DNA of 64,000 nt from the NCBI GenBank assembly GCA_951812755.1, contig OX638329.1:3542522-3606521 (forward strand). Direction: 5' to 3'. The DNA is from an uncultured Latescibacterota bacterium. Lineage in GTDB: Bacteria; Latescibacterota; UBA2968. The notes beneath the pieces are model-generated. The model was not told the origin of the DNA. It was given only the letters and a program-made list of their open reading frames with translations, and did not search any database. Of the stretch, positions 35,741 through 43,913 are shown piece after piece (the stretch's first letter is position 1; every line of letters begins with the position of its first letter). Both the position numbers and the translations under genes were made by a program.

Positions 35741-35769
35741 ATATCAATATATTTATAACATTGTGTCAA
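35741..35769 (-). promoter_or_regulatory. Promoter for the DUF6785 leader
   Basis: TTGACA (35764-35769) is followed after 17 bases by TGATAT (35741-35746) on the minus strand. It lies in the gap between the 2-hydroxyacid dehydrogenase stop and the leader. A second AT-rich TATAAT occurs further down. Confidence 0.5.
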
Positions 35770-35781
35770 GAAAAAACGTAT

Positions 35782-36726
35782 TCAATATCCCTTATTTTTA
35801 TCGATCACACTCAACATATCTTCACCCTTCAAAAAACGCCGCAGGTTTTCGCAAAACAAATTCACAATGCGGTCCTGCCTATTGGGTGATCCTCCTGCAG
35901 TATGTGGTGTGATAATAACATTGGGCATGTACCACAATGGATGACTATCAGGTAATGGCTCTTGTGGCGTCACATCCAACCCCGCTCCGGCAATCTGCCT
36001 GCTTGTCAATGCCTTGACCAGAGAGGCTTCATCCATAATTTTACCCCGCGTGACATTGATCAAAAGCGCGTGATTTTGCATCTTCTCAAATGCCATGTGG
36101 TCGAAGATCCCGCGCGTTTCCTCTGTCAAGGGGCAGCAGACCACCACGACATCAGACGCGGATAAAAGATCGTAAAAACGATCCATCTTCCAGCACGTCT
36201 CTACACAGTCTGGCACATCGACATCCTCTGGATCAACAGCTATAACTTTCATGCCAAACGCCTGCGCCCGAATAGCCACATCGCATCCCGTGCCGCCCAA
36301 CCCCACAATCCCCATTGTTTTATCGATCAATTCCCACGATGCGTGGCGGATGGGCATGCGCTCATTCCAATCAGTAGTTCTAATCGCGCGCGCGATTCCG
36401 CGGGTCAATCCGAGCAAAAGAGCCATCGCGTGTTCTGACAGGTGAACACCCACAGTGCCCTTTGCACTCGTCAGAATTACCTCGCTATGGACAAACTCGG
36501 CATACATCATCCCATCGACGCCAGCACCCCAGGTCTGCACCCACTTCAGGCGTTCGGCGCGTTTGAACATATCGCGGCTCATCCCCCCAAAAATGATGTC
36601 AATTTCGGGCATAATTTCCAGCGCATCGTCACTTGAATCGGGGATGATCAGATCGATATCCTCAACCGACGATTGAATCTGTACCAGGTGGTGTTCGTCC
36701 AGGCGATCATTAATCAAAACTTTCAC
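35782..36726 (-). CDS. D-isomer-specific 2-hydroxyacid dehydrogenase
   Basis: This NAD-dependent dehydrogenase has about 314 residues. GIVGLGGTGCDVAIRAQAFG is the Rossmann motif; the catalytic Arg is in NVTRGKIMDE, Glu in DVTPQEPLPD and His in ITPHTAGGSP. It is a different branch from the 4139-5107 enzyme. The preferred start is a GTG at 36726, 5 bases after AGGAGG; an ATG at 36741 overlaps the upstream stop. It directly follows a PhyH dioxygenase gene, so it may oxidise or reduce the product of that enzyme (inference). Confidence 0.86.
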   Translation of the reverse strand: MKVLINDRLDEHHLVQIQSSVEDIDLIIPDSSDDALEIMPEIDIIFGGMSRDMFKRAERLKWVQTWGAGVDGMMYAEFVHSEVILTSAKGTVGVHLSEHAMALLLGLTRGIARAIRTTDWNERMPIRHASWELIDKTMGIVGLGGTGCDVAIRAQAFGMKVIAVDPEDVDVPDCVETCWKMDRFYDLLSASDVVVVCCPLTEETRGIFDHMAFEKMQNHALLINVTRGKIMDEASLVKALTSRQIAGAGLDVTPQEPLPDSHPLWYMPNVIITPHTAGGSPNRQDRIVNLFCENLRRFLKGEDMLSVIDKNKGY

Positions 36727-36740
36727 AACAGCCTCCTGCA

Positions 36741-37637
36741 TTAAGAGGATGCCAACTCAAATTTTTCAACTGTGGTCATGCGTTTGCGCCGATGCAACGC
36801 AACGTGTTCGGGCCAAACGCCATAGTCTCTATCAGAACCCGTTTCCCTATCCAGAAAGAGTGGGAATTCACTGGCAGCGGGCTTGGTCCTCGCATATCCG
36901 CTATTATAACTTCGCATAATAATGCGCTGCTCGCGGTTGAGCGTGGCGAGCCAATCGGGATCACACTGGTGCCGGTCAGCTTCGCAAACCCACGACGGAC
37001 AATAGGCCAAAAAGATATTCTTTCTCACAATATCCGTATTATTGGGTGCTACGCGATGCCAGGTGCTGCAATGCATCAATGTCATAGTGCCGCGTTTCGG
37101 ACAAATTACCTTTTCACCGGGAATTTCATCATGGGTATCGTAAAAATCGAAATACTGTCCCTTGTGGCTGCCGGGCATATAGACAAAATTTCCCATATCG
37201 GGATCGGGAAGATCGGTTAACCAATACGCCACTTTGATTTGTATAGGCAAAACAGGTGAAAAAACGCCATAGGGCAAAGCGCGCGCGCCATCGGGATGCC
37301 ACTTGTTGCGACTCGTATCACGAGGACGCATGAAAAATTGGGAAATATGGAGCTTTAACAATTCGCCATACACATCGTGCATAAAGCCGATATGCCGGGG
37401 GTGATCGATCAACTCGGCAAATTCGGGATACCGCTCCACAATATTGTTTGGACCAAAAAACTTCTCAGGATTGTATTTTTCACTGCGAGCAGCCGCGGCA
37501 TCGATCATCTCGATATAGCGATCGCATTCCTCGTCTGTCAACGCATCTTCAACAACGAGCATGCCATTTTCTTGAAATTCTTCCCACTGATCGCGCGTAA
37601 ACCCCGGCGGCGCAACGCGATAGTTCTGTTCTGACAT
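36741..37637 (-). CDS. Phytanoyl-CoA dioxygenase (PhyH) family protein
   Basis: This 298-residue Fe(II)/2-oxoglutarate oxygenase has HxD ligands H114 and D116 in KWHPDGARA, the distal histidine H194 in CSTWHRVAPN and the 2-oxoglutarate arginine R205 in IVRKNIFLAY. PhyH proteins hydroxylate very different small molecules; no CoA-specific feature can be seen, so the substrate is open. AAGGAG lies before the ATG. The stop overlaps the next gene's region, consistent with a two-gene unit. Confidence 0.87.
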   Translation of the reverse strand: MSEQNYRVAPPGFTRDQWEEFQENGMLVVEDALTDEECDRYIEMIDAAAARSEKYNPEKFFGPNNIVERYPEFAELIDHPRHIGFMHDVYGELLKLHISQFFMRPRDTSRNKWHPDGARALPYGVFSPVLPIQIKVAYWLTDLPDPDMGNFVYMPGSHKGQYFDFYDTHDEIPGEKVICPKRGTMTLMHCSTWHRVAPNNTDIVRKNIFLAYCPSWVCEADRHQCDPDWLATLNREQRIIMRSYNSGYARTKPAASEFPLFLDRETGSDRDYGVWPEHVALHRRKRMTTVEKFELASS

Positions 37638-37679
37638 ATCAAATCTCCTTTTTTATTAATAGAAATAATCGATACCGAT

Positions 37680-37985
37680 TTAGAGGGCATTGAGAAATGC
37701 TTCGGGGCTATCAAATTTCTGGATACGTCCCTTTTTAATATCCTCTTCAGCTTTTCGGTAACGCTTCTGCCACTCTTCAAGCCACCAGTATTTTTGATCT
37801 GCTGCTATCAGTCCTGCCTCAATAGCAGCATCCGCCTCATCTTTGGTAAGACCTTTGGAGTTCAACCCATCTTCATTGATGGTCCGAATCTTCCTTTTTA
37901 CTCTGGCAAGTTCTTGTTGTGCCTTGGCTTTCAGCACGTCAGACTGGTTGCCTACACCTATTATAGCAGTAATTTTTCGAGGCAT
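37680..37985 (-). CDS. Small antitoxin-like protein without a partner toxin
   Basis: This protein of about 101 residues begins MPRKITAIIGVGNQSDV and ends in WQKRYRKAEEDIKKGRIQKF. The end is typical of the acidic/basic helical tail of antitoxins in type II systems (W..EAExDIxxGRxxxFDSxEE). Its own N-terminus does not match AbrB, Phd or RHH folds clearly. An in-frame opening to 38057 is less likely. No toxin gene is adjacent: the next gene down is PhyH and the next up is VOC. Confidence 0.55.
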   Translation of the reverse strand: MPRKITAIIGVGNQSDVLKAKAQQELARVKRKIRTINEDGLNSKGLTKDEADAAIEAGLIAADQKYWWLEEWQKRYRKAEEDIKKGRIQKFDSPEAFLNAL

Positions 37986-38072
37986 AAAGACTCTTTTTAA
38001 GTTTTCATTAAACATAATGCAGATAGCTTTATGAGACAAGATGCTATTTTTATCCACGGCGCGTTTTACAAG

Positions 38073-38513
38073 TCAACGCGTCCTCGCCTGAACAAGCTCA
38101 ATACTGACCCCATCGGGTGCTGCGATATAGCATATCACACCTCCGCTACCGGGAATAAACTCCCACGGCTCGACCACGAACTCTACCCCCCTATCGCGCA
38201 ACACCTCGCAATACGCCCGCAAATTACCATGGTATGTAAAAGCAAAGTGATCTGTACCGTATTCATCATGGCTCGAATAATCCTCAAAATCTCGCATCGG
38301 CCTGGGCATAGACGGATCTTCACTGAGGCGTCTTCCGCGGATCAGAAGCGTCATCCCTCCCAGACTTACATTGATCTGCGGCGCGCCACGAAGTTCGTAA
38401 TCGCCATTGATAGTCGCGCCCAGTTTATCGACGTACCACGCTACCGAAGCTCGCGGATCCTCGCTGATGATATGGATGTGGTCGAACGACAGATCACTTT
38501 CGCCCATGCTCAA
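38073..38513 (-). CDS. VOC-superfamily (glyoxalase/dioxygenase-like) protein
   Basis: This 146-residue, two-module beta-alpha-beta-beta-beta fold has metal-ligand candidates FDHIHIISED (His), DEYGTDHFAFTYHG (His) and GVSIELVQ (Glu) at the C-terminal edge. It is therefore likely an active metal enzyme: isomerase, dioxygenase or lyase. The ATG overlaps the stop of the beta-helix gene as ATGA, so both are coupled. A second ATG lies two codons in. Confidence 0.82.
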   Translation of the reverse strand: MSMGESDLSFDHIHIISEDPRASVAWYVDKLGATINGDYELRGAPQINVSLGGMTLLIRGRRLSEDPSMPRPMRDFEDYSSHDEYGTDHFAFTYHGNLRAYCEVLRDRGVEFVVEPWEFIPGSGGVICYIAAPDGVSIELVQARTR

Positions 38514-39643
38514 TCTCCTCCCGGACGAATCAGATTACCCACCTCATGCGAAACTCCGGAATTTTCCATCACATTGCCCTGAATCAGAATCGGGCGATTC
38601 GTGCCGGTCTGATCATTCACAATCAGTTCCACATTCTGAAAATGGTTGCCAGTAACCGCCATACCCGCGCCAGTAAGCCACAGCGGCAGACGCTCCGCCT
38701 CGTCCCGTCCTCGGATCACATTCCCCGTAATAGACGTATCAAATCCTCGCACATCCATTGCCAGGCCCAATTTCCCTCCCTGATCCACCATAACAATATT
38801 ATTGGAAATCACATGCCGCTCAGAATCTGCCCAGGACCGAAAAGCAATATCCAGATCGCCACCCTCTCGCACATGCACGACATTATTTGCCATAATAATC
38901 GAATTTCCTCGGTCAGAACCCACTGCAACATGCGTACGCCCGGTAATCTCCACAAAATTTCCCATTACAAAACCCGGACCCTCCAGAAGCTCCACCGCAT
39001 CGGAATGGGCATTGCCCAGGTGGTTATTCACCACCCGCATATTGGGACCGTCCAGCATAATACCCAGCCTCTGTGCGTTTAGCACCGTACAATTCTCAAT
39101 CGTAATATTGTGCGTCGGCTCCGGACAGGACCCACCCGGCTCTGCACAAAATGCTTTAATCCCATTATACTCAAACCGCCCGTGTGAAATATTCACAAAC
39201 TCCGCTCCATTATACGGGTTCTGATCCCGGTTCTGATCCACCCATAGATCTCGAATCACAATATTTCCCACGCCATTCCCGATAATGCGGATCACATTGG
39301 TATTCTGATCCGGCGCCAGAATCAACCGCGTGGCTGTCCCCTGTCCCATTAGCGTCACATTGCTGCGGTCAATAATCAACCCCCCGAGCTTGCCTTCCAC
39401 CTTGCGAATATCATACGTCCCCTCCATCAGCGTCACCGTCCCGCCAGATGATGGAAGCGCGTGAATCGCCGCGTACATCTCCTCCTGATCGCCCACCCCA
39501 TCGCCCACAAAATCGGCTGTGGCTTTTGATTTTTCCGAAGAACTCTGCGTTGCAACAACCATCGTTTTTCCCTGTATTTGAGATGGTTGATGAACCGCAA
39601 GAACCAGCACCAAAAACAACGCTATATATGTAAACCGCTCCAT
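38510..39643 (-). CDS. Secreted right-handed beta-helix repeat protein
   Basis: This 377-residue protein has a signal peptide at residues 1-25 (ALFLVLVLAV core). It then shows pectate-lyase-like parallel beta-helix coils: NVTLMGQGTATRLIL, NIVIRDLWVDQNRDQ, NITIENCTVLNAQRLGIM, VVNNHLGNAHSDAVEL, VMGNFVEITG, ISNNIVMVDQ, ITGNVIRG and VTGNHFQN. Such N/G-rich turns occur in polysaccharide lyases, epimerases and glycoside hydrolases. No catalytic triad can be assigned, so the substrate is unknown; it is periplasmic or secreted. Confidence 0.83.
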   Translation of the reverse strand: MERFTYIALFLVLVLAVHQPSQIQGKTMVVATQSSSEKSKATADFVGDGVGDQEEMYAAIHALPSSGGTVTLMEGTYDIRKVEGKLGGLIIDRSNVTLMGQGTATRLILAPDQNTNVIRIIGNGVGNIVIRDLWVDQNRDQNPYNGAEFVNISHGRFEYNGIKAFCAEPGGSCPEPTHNITIENCTVLNAQRLGIMLDGPNMRVVNNHLGNAHSDAVELLEGPGFVMGNFVEITGRTHVAVGSDRGNSIIMANNVVHVREGGDLDIAFRSWADSERHVISNNIVMVDQGGKLGLAMDVRGFDTSITGNVIRGRDEAERLPLWLTGAGMAVTGNHFQNVELIVNDQTGTNRPILIQGNVMENSGVSHEVGNLIRPGGD

Positions 39644-39658
39644 AAAACGCCCCGCACC

Positions 39659-40723
39659 TCACTGCTTGCTCAAACAAAACAGATACTCCTGCACCTGATC
39701 TGCTTTATAAACTCGATTCTCCCGATCTACATCCGCCCGAAAACGCTGGTAATCCCGCGTCATCAGATCTACCTCCCCGTATTGTCCCATTGTCTGCAGA
39801 ATCTCATTCTTACCCATAATCCCCTCGCTATTATAGCTGAGGAATACATATCGCGCCGATGTTTTTTTAACCATCTCCTCAAATGCGGGTAACGCCCGTC
39901 TCTTCATACAAAAATCCGACTTTTGATCGTCATACGGACGCAGCCCCGTCACGCCTTTCAAATCCGGCTCATCGTACCGCGCCAGTGTCTCCAGCACATG
40001 GTAATTCGCACAGTACTGGCGATGATTATAGGGCGGGTCCATATAGAGCAAATCGCAAGACAGACGCTCGACCAACGCCTGCCCATTCACATTGTGTACT
40101 TCATGCTCCTCATCGCTCTCTGCAATTTCAAGCCGCTTCAACTGCAGGGGCTTCAGCGCACTCTTCTTGATATGCTTCAAAAACGCACCATAGACTGACG
40201 CTGTATTCGCAACCCGGTCTGCCGCATCGATCAAACTCGCCAGAAGATAAAAATACTCATCCTCAGTCAATTTGTCCGCTTGCCACCAGTCCTCAATCTG
40301 CATCCGAATCGCATCACACCGCCTGCCATTCTCATCTGAAAAATACTGCCGCTTAAATTCCGTCTCCTCTGTCCCCCCCGGACAATAATTGCGATAGATA
40401 AATCCGGTGTCTCCATCAAGATTATTGAGATATTCCAATACAACGTCAATTGCATCGCAGGATCGTGTTGTTGGTACCAAATCATCCAGAACACCGGAAA
40501 ATGAGGGGATGCGATTAATGCCTACAAGCGCGCGATTGAGACAATAAGAGTAGTATTGGATGTCGTTAGAGATAATTTTAAAGCCCTTCTGCTTAAAATG
40601 CGCCCCCACGACGCCAGTCCCTGCAAACACATCACAGAACACCTTACAATCCGAATTTACATTTTTTAAAATACCCTCCTCGAGGAAATAACGGAGAGAA
40701 TACTTGCTTCCGATATAGTTCAT
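39659..40723 (-). CDS. DNA adenine methyltransferase (D12/Dam type)
   Basis: This 354-residue N6-adenine methyltransferase starts MNYIGSKYSLRYFLEEGI. The SAM motif CDVFAGTGVVGAHF is at residues 30-43 and the catalytic DPPY at 229-232 is in LLYMDPPYNHRQYCANY. The order of motifs is that of the alpha (Dam) group. No restriction endonuclease gene is adjacent. Instead the gene starts 12 bases after the HigA-like antitoxin stop, with only a poor ribosome-binding site, suggesting coupling to the toxin-antitoxin pair. Confidence 0.9.
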   Translation of the reverse strand: MNYIGSKYSLRYFLEEGILKNVNSDCKVFCDVFAGTGVVGAHFKQKGFKIISNDIQYYSYCLNRALVGINRIPSFSGVLDDLVPTTRSCDAIDVVLEYLNNLDGDTGFIYRNYCPGGTEETEFKRQYFSDENGRRCDAIRMQIEDWWQADKLTEDEYFYLLASLIDAADRVANTASVYGAFLKHIKKSALKPLQLKRLEIAESDEEHEVHNVNGQALVERLSCDLLYMDPPYNHRQYCANYHVLETLARYDEPDLKGVTGLRPYDDQKSDFCMKRRALPAFEEMVKKTSARYVFLSYNSEGIMGKNEILQTMGQYGEVDLMTRDYQRFRADVDRENRVYKADQVQEYLFCLSKQ

Positions 40724-40735
40724 GTAAGTAGCTGT

Positions 40736-41011
40736 CTATCGGGTGATAGCAAGGCGAAGGTTCAGTGTATCCAGCACCCTAAAGAGCGTGTCGATCCGTG
40801 GATTGTCCTCACTGGACAGCACGCGATATAGTACCTGCCGACTTGGACCGTTGGCTTCAGCAATGGAGGATAGTTTTTTGGCCCGCACGACGTTGCCGAG
40901 AGCCTTGGCGAAGTACTTCGGATCGTTTTCTTCTAGTGCTACGTTGAGGTATTCAATCAACGCCTCATCGCTGTCGAGAAAATCAATTACGTCGAATTTT
41001 TTGAGTTTCAT
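40736..41011 (-). CDS. higA: HigA-type antitoxin (addiction-module antidote)
   Basis: This 91-residue DNA-binding antidote has a helical N-terminus FLDSDEALIEYLNVALEEND and then an XRE-like helix-turn-helix (AKALGNVVRAKKLSSIAEAN, RQVLYRVLSSEDNPRIDTL). This is the pattern of the HigA-like probable addiction-module antidotes that follow RelE/HigB toxins. It lies 9 bases after the toxin, in the toxin-first order typical of hig loci. It probably neutralises the toxin and represses the shared promoter. Confidence 0.9.
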   Translation of the reverse strand: MKLKKFDVIDFLDSDEALIEYLNVALEENDPKYFAKALGNVVRAKKLSSIAEANGPSRQVLYRVLSSEDNPRIDTLFRVLDTLNLRLAITR

Positions 41012-41020
41012 GATGCCTCC

Positions 41021-41308
41021 TTAGATCTTGCTCGCCATCTGTTGAGCGCGTTTTATGTCTTGCCGCTGCGTTGATTTATCGCCACCACAGAGCAGGATCA
41101 CTACGGTGTTTCGCCGAATCGCGTAGTAGGCGCGGTAGCCCTTGCCGACTGTGATTCGGAGCTCGCTGACTCCGCCGCCAACCGATCTGTGGTCTCCAAA
41201 GTTGCCGTCTGCAATGCGTTCAATTCGGGAAACAACCGAGGCCCTCGCGCGTTGATCGCCAAGTCGCTTGAGACAATTCTCGAAGACCTCAGTATAGACG
41301 ATTTCCAT
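41021..41308 (-). CDS. higB: HigB/RelE-type toxin
   Basis: This 95-residue protein of the HigB-like addiction-module killer family has FENCLKRLGDQRARASVVSRI, the basic stretch GDHRSVGGGVSELRITVGKG and YRAYYAIRRNTVVILLCGGD, then STQRQDIKRA. The basic and aromatic residues correspond to mRNA-cleaving RelE-fold toxins acting at the ribosome. The ATG at 41308 is preceded by AAGGGA; an in-frame opening to 41416 has no such site and would run into the upstream gene. It pairs with the antitoxin downstream. Confidence 0.9.
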   Translation of the reverse strand: MEIVYTEVFENCLKRLGDQRARASVVSRIERIADGNFGDHRSVGGGVSELRITVGKGYRAYYAIRRNTVVILLCGGDKSTQRQDIKRAQQMASKI

Positions 41309-41421
41309 AATTGGAATGTCCCTTTTCGAGGACAGGTTGTCAAATAGATTCTGCCCTGACAGGCTCGTGGACATGCGTGCGGAAGAGCCGCGCCCCTTCG
41401 CGCTATACGGCAACACCCTGC

Positions 41422-42411
41422 TTACACATTCACAAATTCCTTGAGCGACACAATCCGTCCGGACTCTGAGGAAATGCCCATCCCCTCAACCATCGCCACA
41501 GTCACCAGATTATTGCGCCCGGAAAACTCAGGTTCTTCACCACCATTTATCCACGCGACAAATTGATTGACAATCAGGTCAGTGGAAGCAGGTCCCGCGT
41601 CCAGAGGCAATATTTCGGGATCGGCCTTGCGGCGCGTCAAAACGAGATTGCCACCCTCAAGGGAAAGCGTGCCTTCATCCACATCCACCCGGGTTTCGCC
41701 ACCCGATTTATGTGGTTCAAAAGTCGCAAAATAGGTCGCAGTCGCTCCCCCGTCAAACTCCACCCATCCTGAAACACCTGCCCCACCCTTATACGGACTC
41801 CAGGGCGGATTAAAGCTATGCGCCCACATCCGCACGGGCAACGCGCCCAAAATATATCGCATAGTATCCAAATCGTGAATCCCGCGCTCCCACAGATAAG
41901 AATGATCGTCGTGGCCCGAATGGTGTACCCCCTTGCTGCGCCAGCCGATCTTGGTGAACAGCCCAAAACGCGCCTTGCCATACGTCTCTTCTCGCAAGTG
42001 GCGCGATAGGGTCATCGTCGCCGCATTGTATTTGGCATTTTGGCTCACCCCCACTTTGACCCCCATGCGATCAGCTTCTTCCACTACGTACTTTGCCGAC
42101 GCCAGGGTCTTTGTAAATGGCTTTTCGACCAGAACGTGCTTCCCTGCTCTAACCGCTTCCAGAATCATCTCCACGTGGGAGTCTGGCGGGGTGATAACGA
42201 TCACACAATCCGATTCCACATTGTTCATGGCTTGCTCAAGCGTTCTAAAACACCGCGACTCGGGCAATCCCGACACTTCCATAGCGGCATTCATATTGCC
42301 TTCGTGAACATCGACAAATGCCGCACTTTCCACATCATCTCGCTCGGCAAACATAGCAACCGGCCACTTTCCTCTGCCGCCAACACCCAGGTGAATGCAC
42401 TGCACTGCCAT
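41422..42411 (-). CDS. Gfo/Idh/MocA family oxidoreductase
   Basis: This 329-residue protein has the N-terminal motif HLGVGGRGKWPVAMF (a GxGxxG variant), CVIVITPPDSHVEMI and VLVEKPFTKTLASAKYV. The C-terminal part has HDDHSYLWERGIHDLDTMRYI, where the histidines probably form the active site. Neither cofactor preference nor substrate is clear. The ATG follows AGGAGG. It diverges from the enolase-superfamily gene at 42561. Confidence 0.86.
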   Translation of the reverse strand: MAVQCIHLGVGGRGKWPVAMFAERDDVESAAFVDVHEGNMNAAMEVSGLPESRCFRTLEQAMNNVESDCVIVITPPDSHVEMILEAVRAGKHVLVEKPFTKTLASAKYVVEEADRMGVKVGVSQNAKYNAATMTLSRHLREETYGKARFGLFTKIGWRSKGVHHSGHDDHSYLWERGIHDLDTMRYILGALPVRMWAHSFNPPWSPYKGGAGVSGWVEFDGGATATYFATFEPHKSGGETRVDVDEGTLSLEGGNLVLTRRKADPEILPLDAGPASTDLIVNQFVAWINGGEEPEFSGRNNLVTVAMVEGMGISSESGRIVSLKEFVNV

Positions 42412-42500
42412 ATATCGCCTCCTTGAATTGTTTTTGATAATATCGCACCCAATATAAAACCAAATTTTTGCCTATGCACGTTTTCTTTCTCCTGTTGTGC

Positions 42501-42529
42501 TTGACATCGGATACCTTGTGTCATATCGT
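42501..42529 (+). promoter_or_regulatory. Sigma-70-type promoter with flanking TGACA/TGTCA repeat
   Basis: TTGACA (42501-42506), a 17-base spacer and TATCGT (42524-42529) lie about 30 bases before the gene at 42561. Within it TGACA and TGTCA are inverted copies, overlapping the -35 and the spacer end, a suitable place for a repressor. The 3' half TTGTGTCATAT recurs at 21100-21150. Confidence 0.55.
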
Positions 42530-42560
42530 GCGCTATATCACCTTTTCCCGGAGGTAAGCC

Positions 42561-43817
42561 ATGAAAATCAAAACTATTGAACTCATCAATCTCGACGTCC
42601 CCTTCACCCCACACAGTCAGAAACACCTCGGCTACTGGCTTCCCCACTGGCGGATACACCAGATTTGTCATATCACACTTGAAAATGGCATTGATGGATG
42701 GGGCGAAACCATCCCCAACTACACCTGGGCTAAAGTACCTGGCGATATCGAAGAGAGAATTGTCGGCAGACCTGCCGCTGAATTGATGTGGGATGACAGC
42801 CTTGGTGCTGGCGTACAGATGGCTCTATTTGATGCCATAGCAAAAGCGCAAGGTGTTCCCATATACCGTCTTCTGGACACAAAAGTGCGCGACTGGTGCC
42901 CAATATCGTGGTGGAATATGGACATGCCGCCCGAGGGATGGGCAGAAGAGTGCCGGCAAGCTGTCCAGACGGGATATACCAGCTCAAAACTCAAAGCCCG
43001 CCCATGGTTTGATCTGCACGCAGCCATTCAGGCCGTCCAAAAAGTAGTTCCACCCGGATTTCACCTCGATCTCGACTACAACGGCACCCTCGCCAATTCC
43101 GCCAATGCAATCCCGCATCTTCGAGAATTGGAAGACTATCCCGAAGTGGCGATGATCGAAACACCTATTCCACAAAACGACGTAGCGGGCAACAAGCAAA
43201 TCAGAAATTTGATCGCGCGGCCCATTGCCATGCACTACAACAACCCGCCCATTGAAACGACCATGAAAGAAGATGTCACCGATGGATTTGTCATCTGTGC
43301 AGGCGCATCGCGCCTTCTCAAACAAGCATCCGTATGCGAACAATGGAACAAGCCCTTCTGGTTGCAACTCGTCGGCTCTGGCATTACAACAGCCTGGGCA
43401 GCACATTTGGGCGCAGTTCTTCCGCTAGCCAAATGGCCGGCCATTACGTGTATGAACATCTGGGAGCATCAACTCATAAAACCCGCGATTGAAGTTCGAG
43501 GTGGATTTTACCGCGTCACCGAAACTCCTGGCCTCGGCGTAGAAATTGATCCCGTCGCATTGGAACAATACGCCGCAGACTACACCTGGGTCGATCCTCC
43601 CCGCCACCTTTACGCGTACCGCCGAAAAAGCGGTGAAGTCACCTATTATGCCTGCACAAAACAGGACATGCACCACGTCTATCCCAGCGATGTCCAGCCC
43701 ATATCAGAATCCGATTCATCACTCGACGTCATAGAAGACGACGGCTCAGAAGCATTTGACAAATTGTACAACGAATCGGAAAAGTCGGCCGTGCGAAAAA
43801 AAACACGTGAGGTGTGA
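42561..43817 (+). CDS. Enolase-superfamily protein with altered active-site residues
   Basis: This 418-residue protein has the mandelate-racemase/muconate-lactonizing fold. The capping domain is N-terminal, then SKLKARPW (K143/K145), DLDYNG (D170/D172) and MIETPIP (E200). The third metal position, normally in GE/GD, reads IAMHYNNPP (H225), and the stretch that should carry the catalytic His reads FWLQLVGSG. A C-terminal tail of about 60 residues after the fold (SDVQPISESDSS...) is extra. It may therefore do a different reaction or bind without catalysis. GGAGG precedes the ATG; its stop is inside a perfect inverted repeat. Confidence 0.78.
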   Translation: MKIKTIELINLDVPFTPHSQKHLGYWLPHWRIHQICHITLENGIDGWGETIPNYTWAKVPGDIEERIVGRPAAELMWDDSLGAGVQMALFDAIAKAQGVPIYRLLDTKVRDWCPISWWNMDMPPEGWAEECRQAVQTGYTSSKLKARPWFDLHAAIQAVQKVVPPGFHLDLDYNGTLANSANAIPHLRELEDYPEVAMIETPIPQNDVAGNKQIRNLIARPIAMHYNNPPIETTMKEDVTDGFVICAGASRLLKQASVCEQWNKPFWLQLVGSGITTAWAAHLGAVLPLAKWPAITCMNIWEHQLIKPAIEVRGGFYRVTETPGLGVEIDPVALEQYAADYTWVDPPRHLYAYRRKSGEVTYYACTKQDMHHVYPSDVQPISESDSSLDVIEDDGSEAFDKLYNESEKSAVRKKTREV

Positions 43818-43833
43818 AATCACCTCACGTGTT
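43802..43833. repeat. 13-bp perfect inverted repeat spanning a stop codon
   Basis: AACACGTGAGGTG (43802-43814) and CACCTCACGTGTT (43821-43833) are perfect complements with a 6-base loop. The TGA of the enolase-superfamily gene falls in the loop region. No T-run follows. Confidence 0.7.
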
Positions 43834-43851
43834 GTGTACATATTTAAACAA

Positions 43852-43883
43852 AAAAGCCCGTCAAGTTGTGATGACGGGCTTTT
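43852..43883. terminator. Bidirectional intrinsic terminator
   Basis: AAAAGCCCGTCA (43852-43863) pairs with TGACGGGCTTTT (43872-43883). The tract is A-rich on the left and T-rich on the right, so it can end transcription of both the plus-strand enolase-superfamily gene and the minus-strand TonB receptor that converge here. Confidence 0.85.
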
Positions 43884-43913
43884 GTATTGTACTCGAGGAT
43901 GCGCTCTCGGATA

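Noticed and set aside
39659-40723. Complete restriction-modification system
   Set aside because: Only the methyltransferase is present; neighbours are a toxin-antitoxin pair and a secreted beta-helix protein, with no endonuclease.
43803-43832. The first inverted repeat as an intrinsic terminator
   Set aside because: It is followed by GTG rather than a T-run; the next hairpin at 43852-43883 has the T-run.
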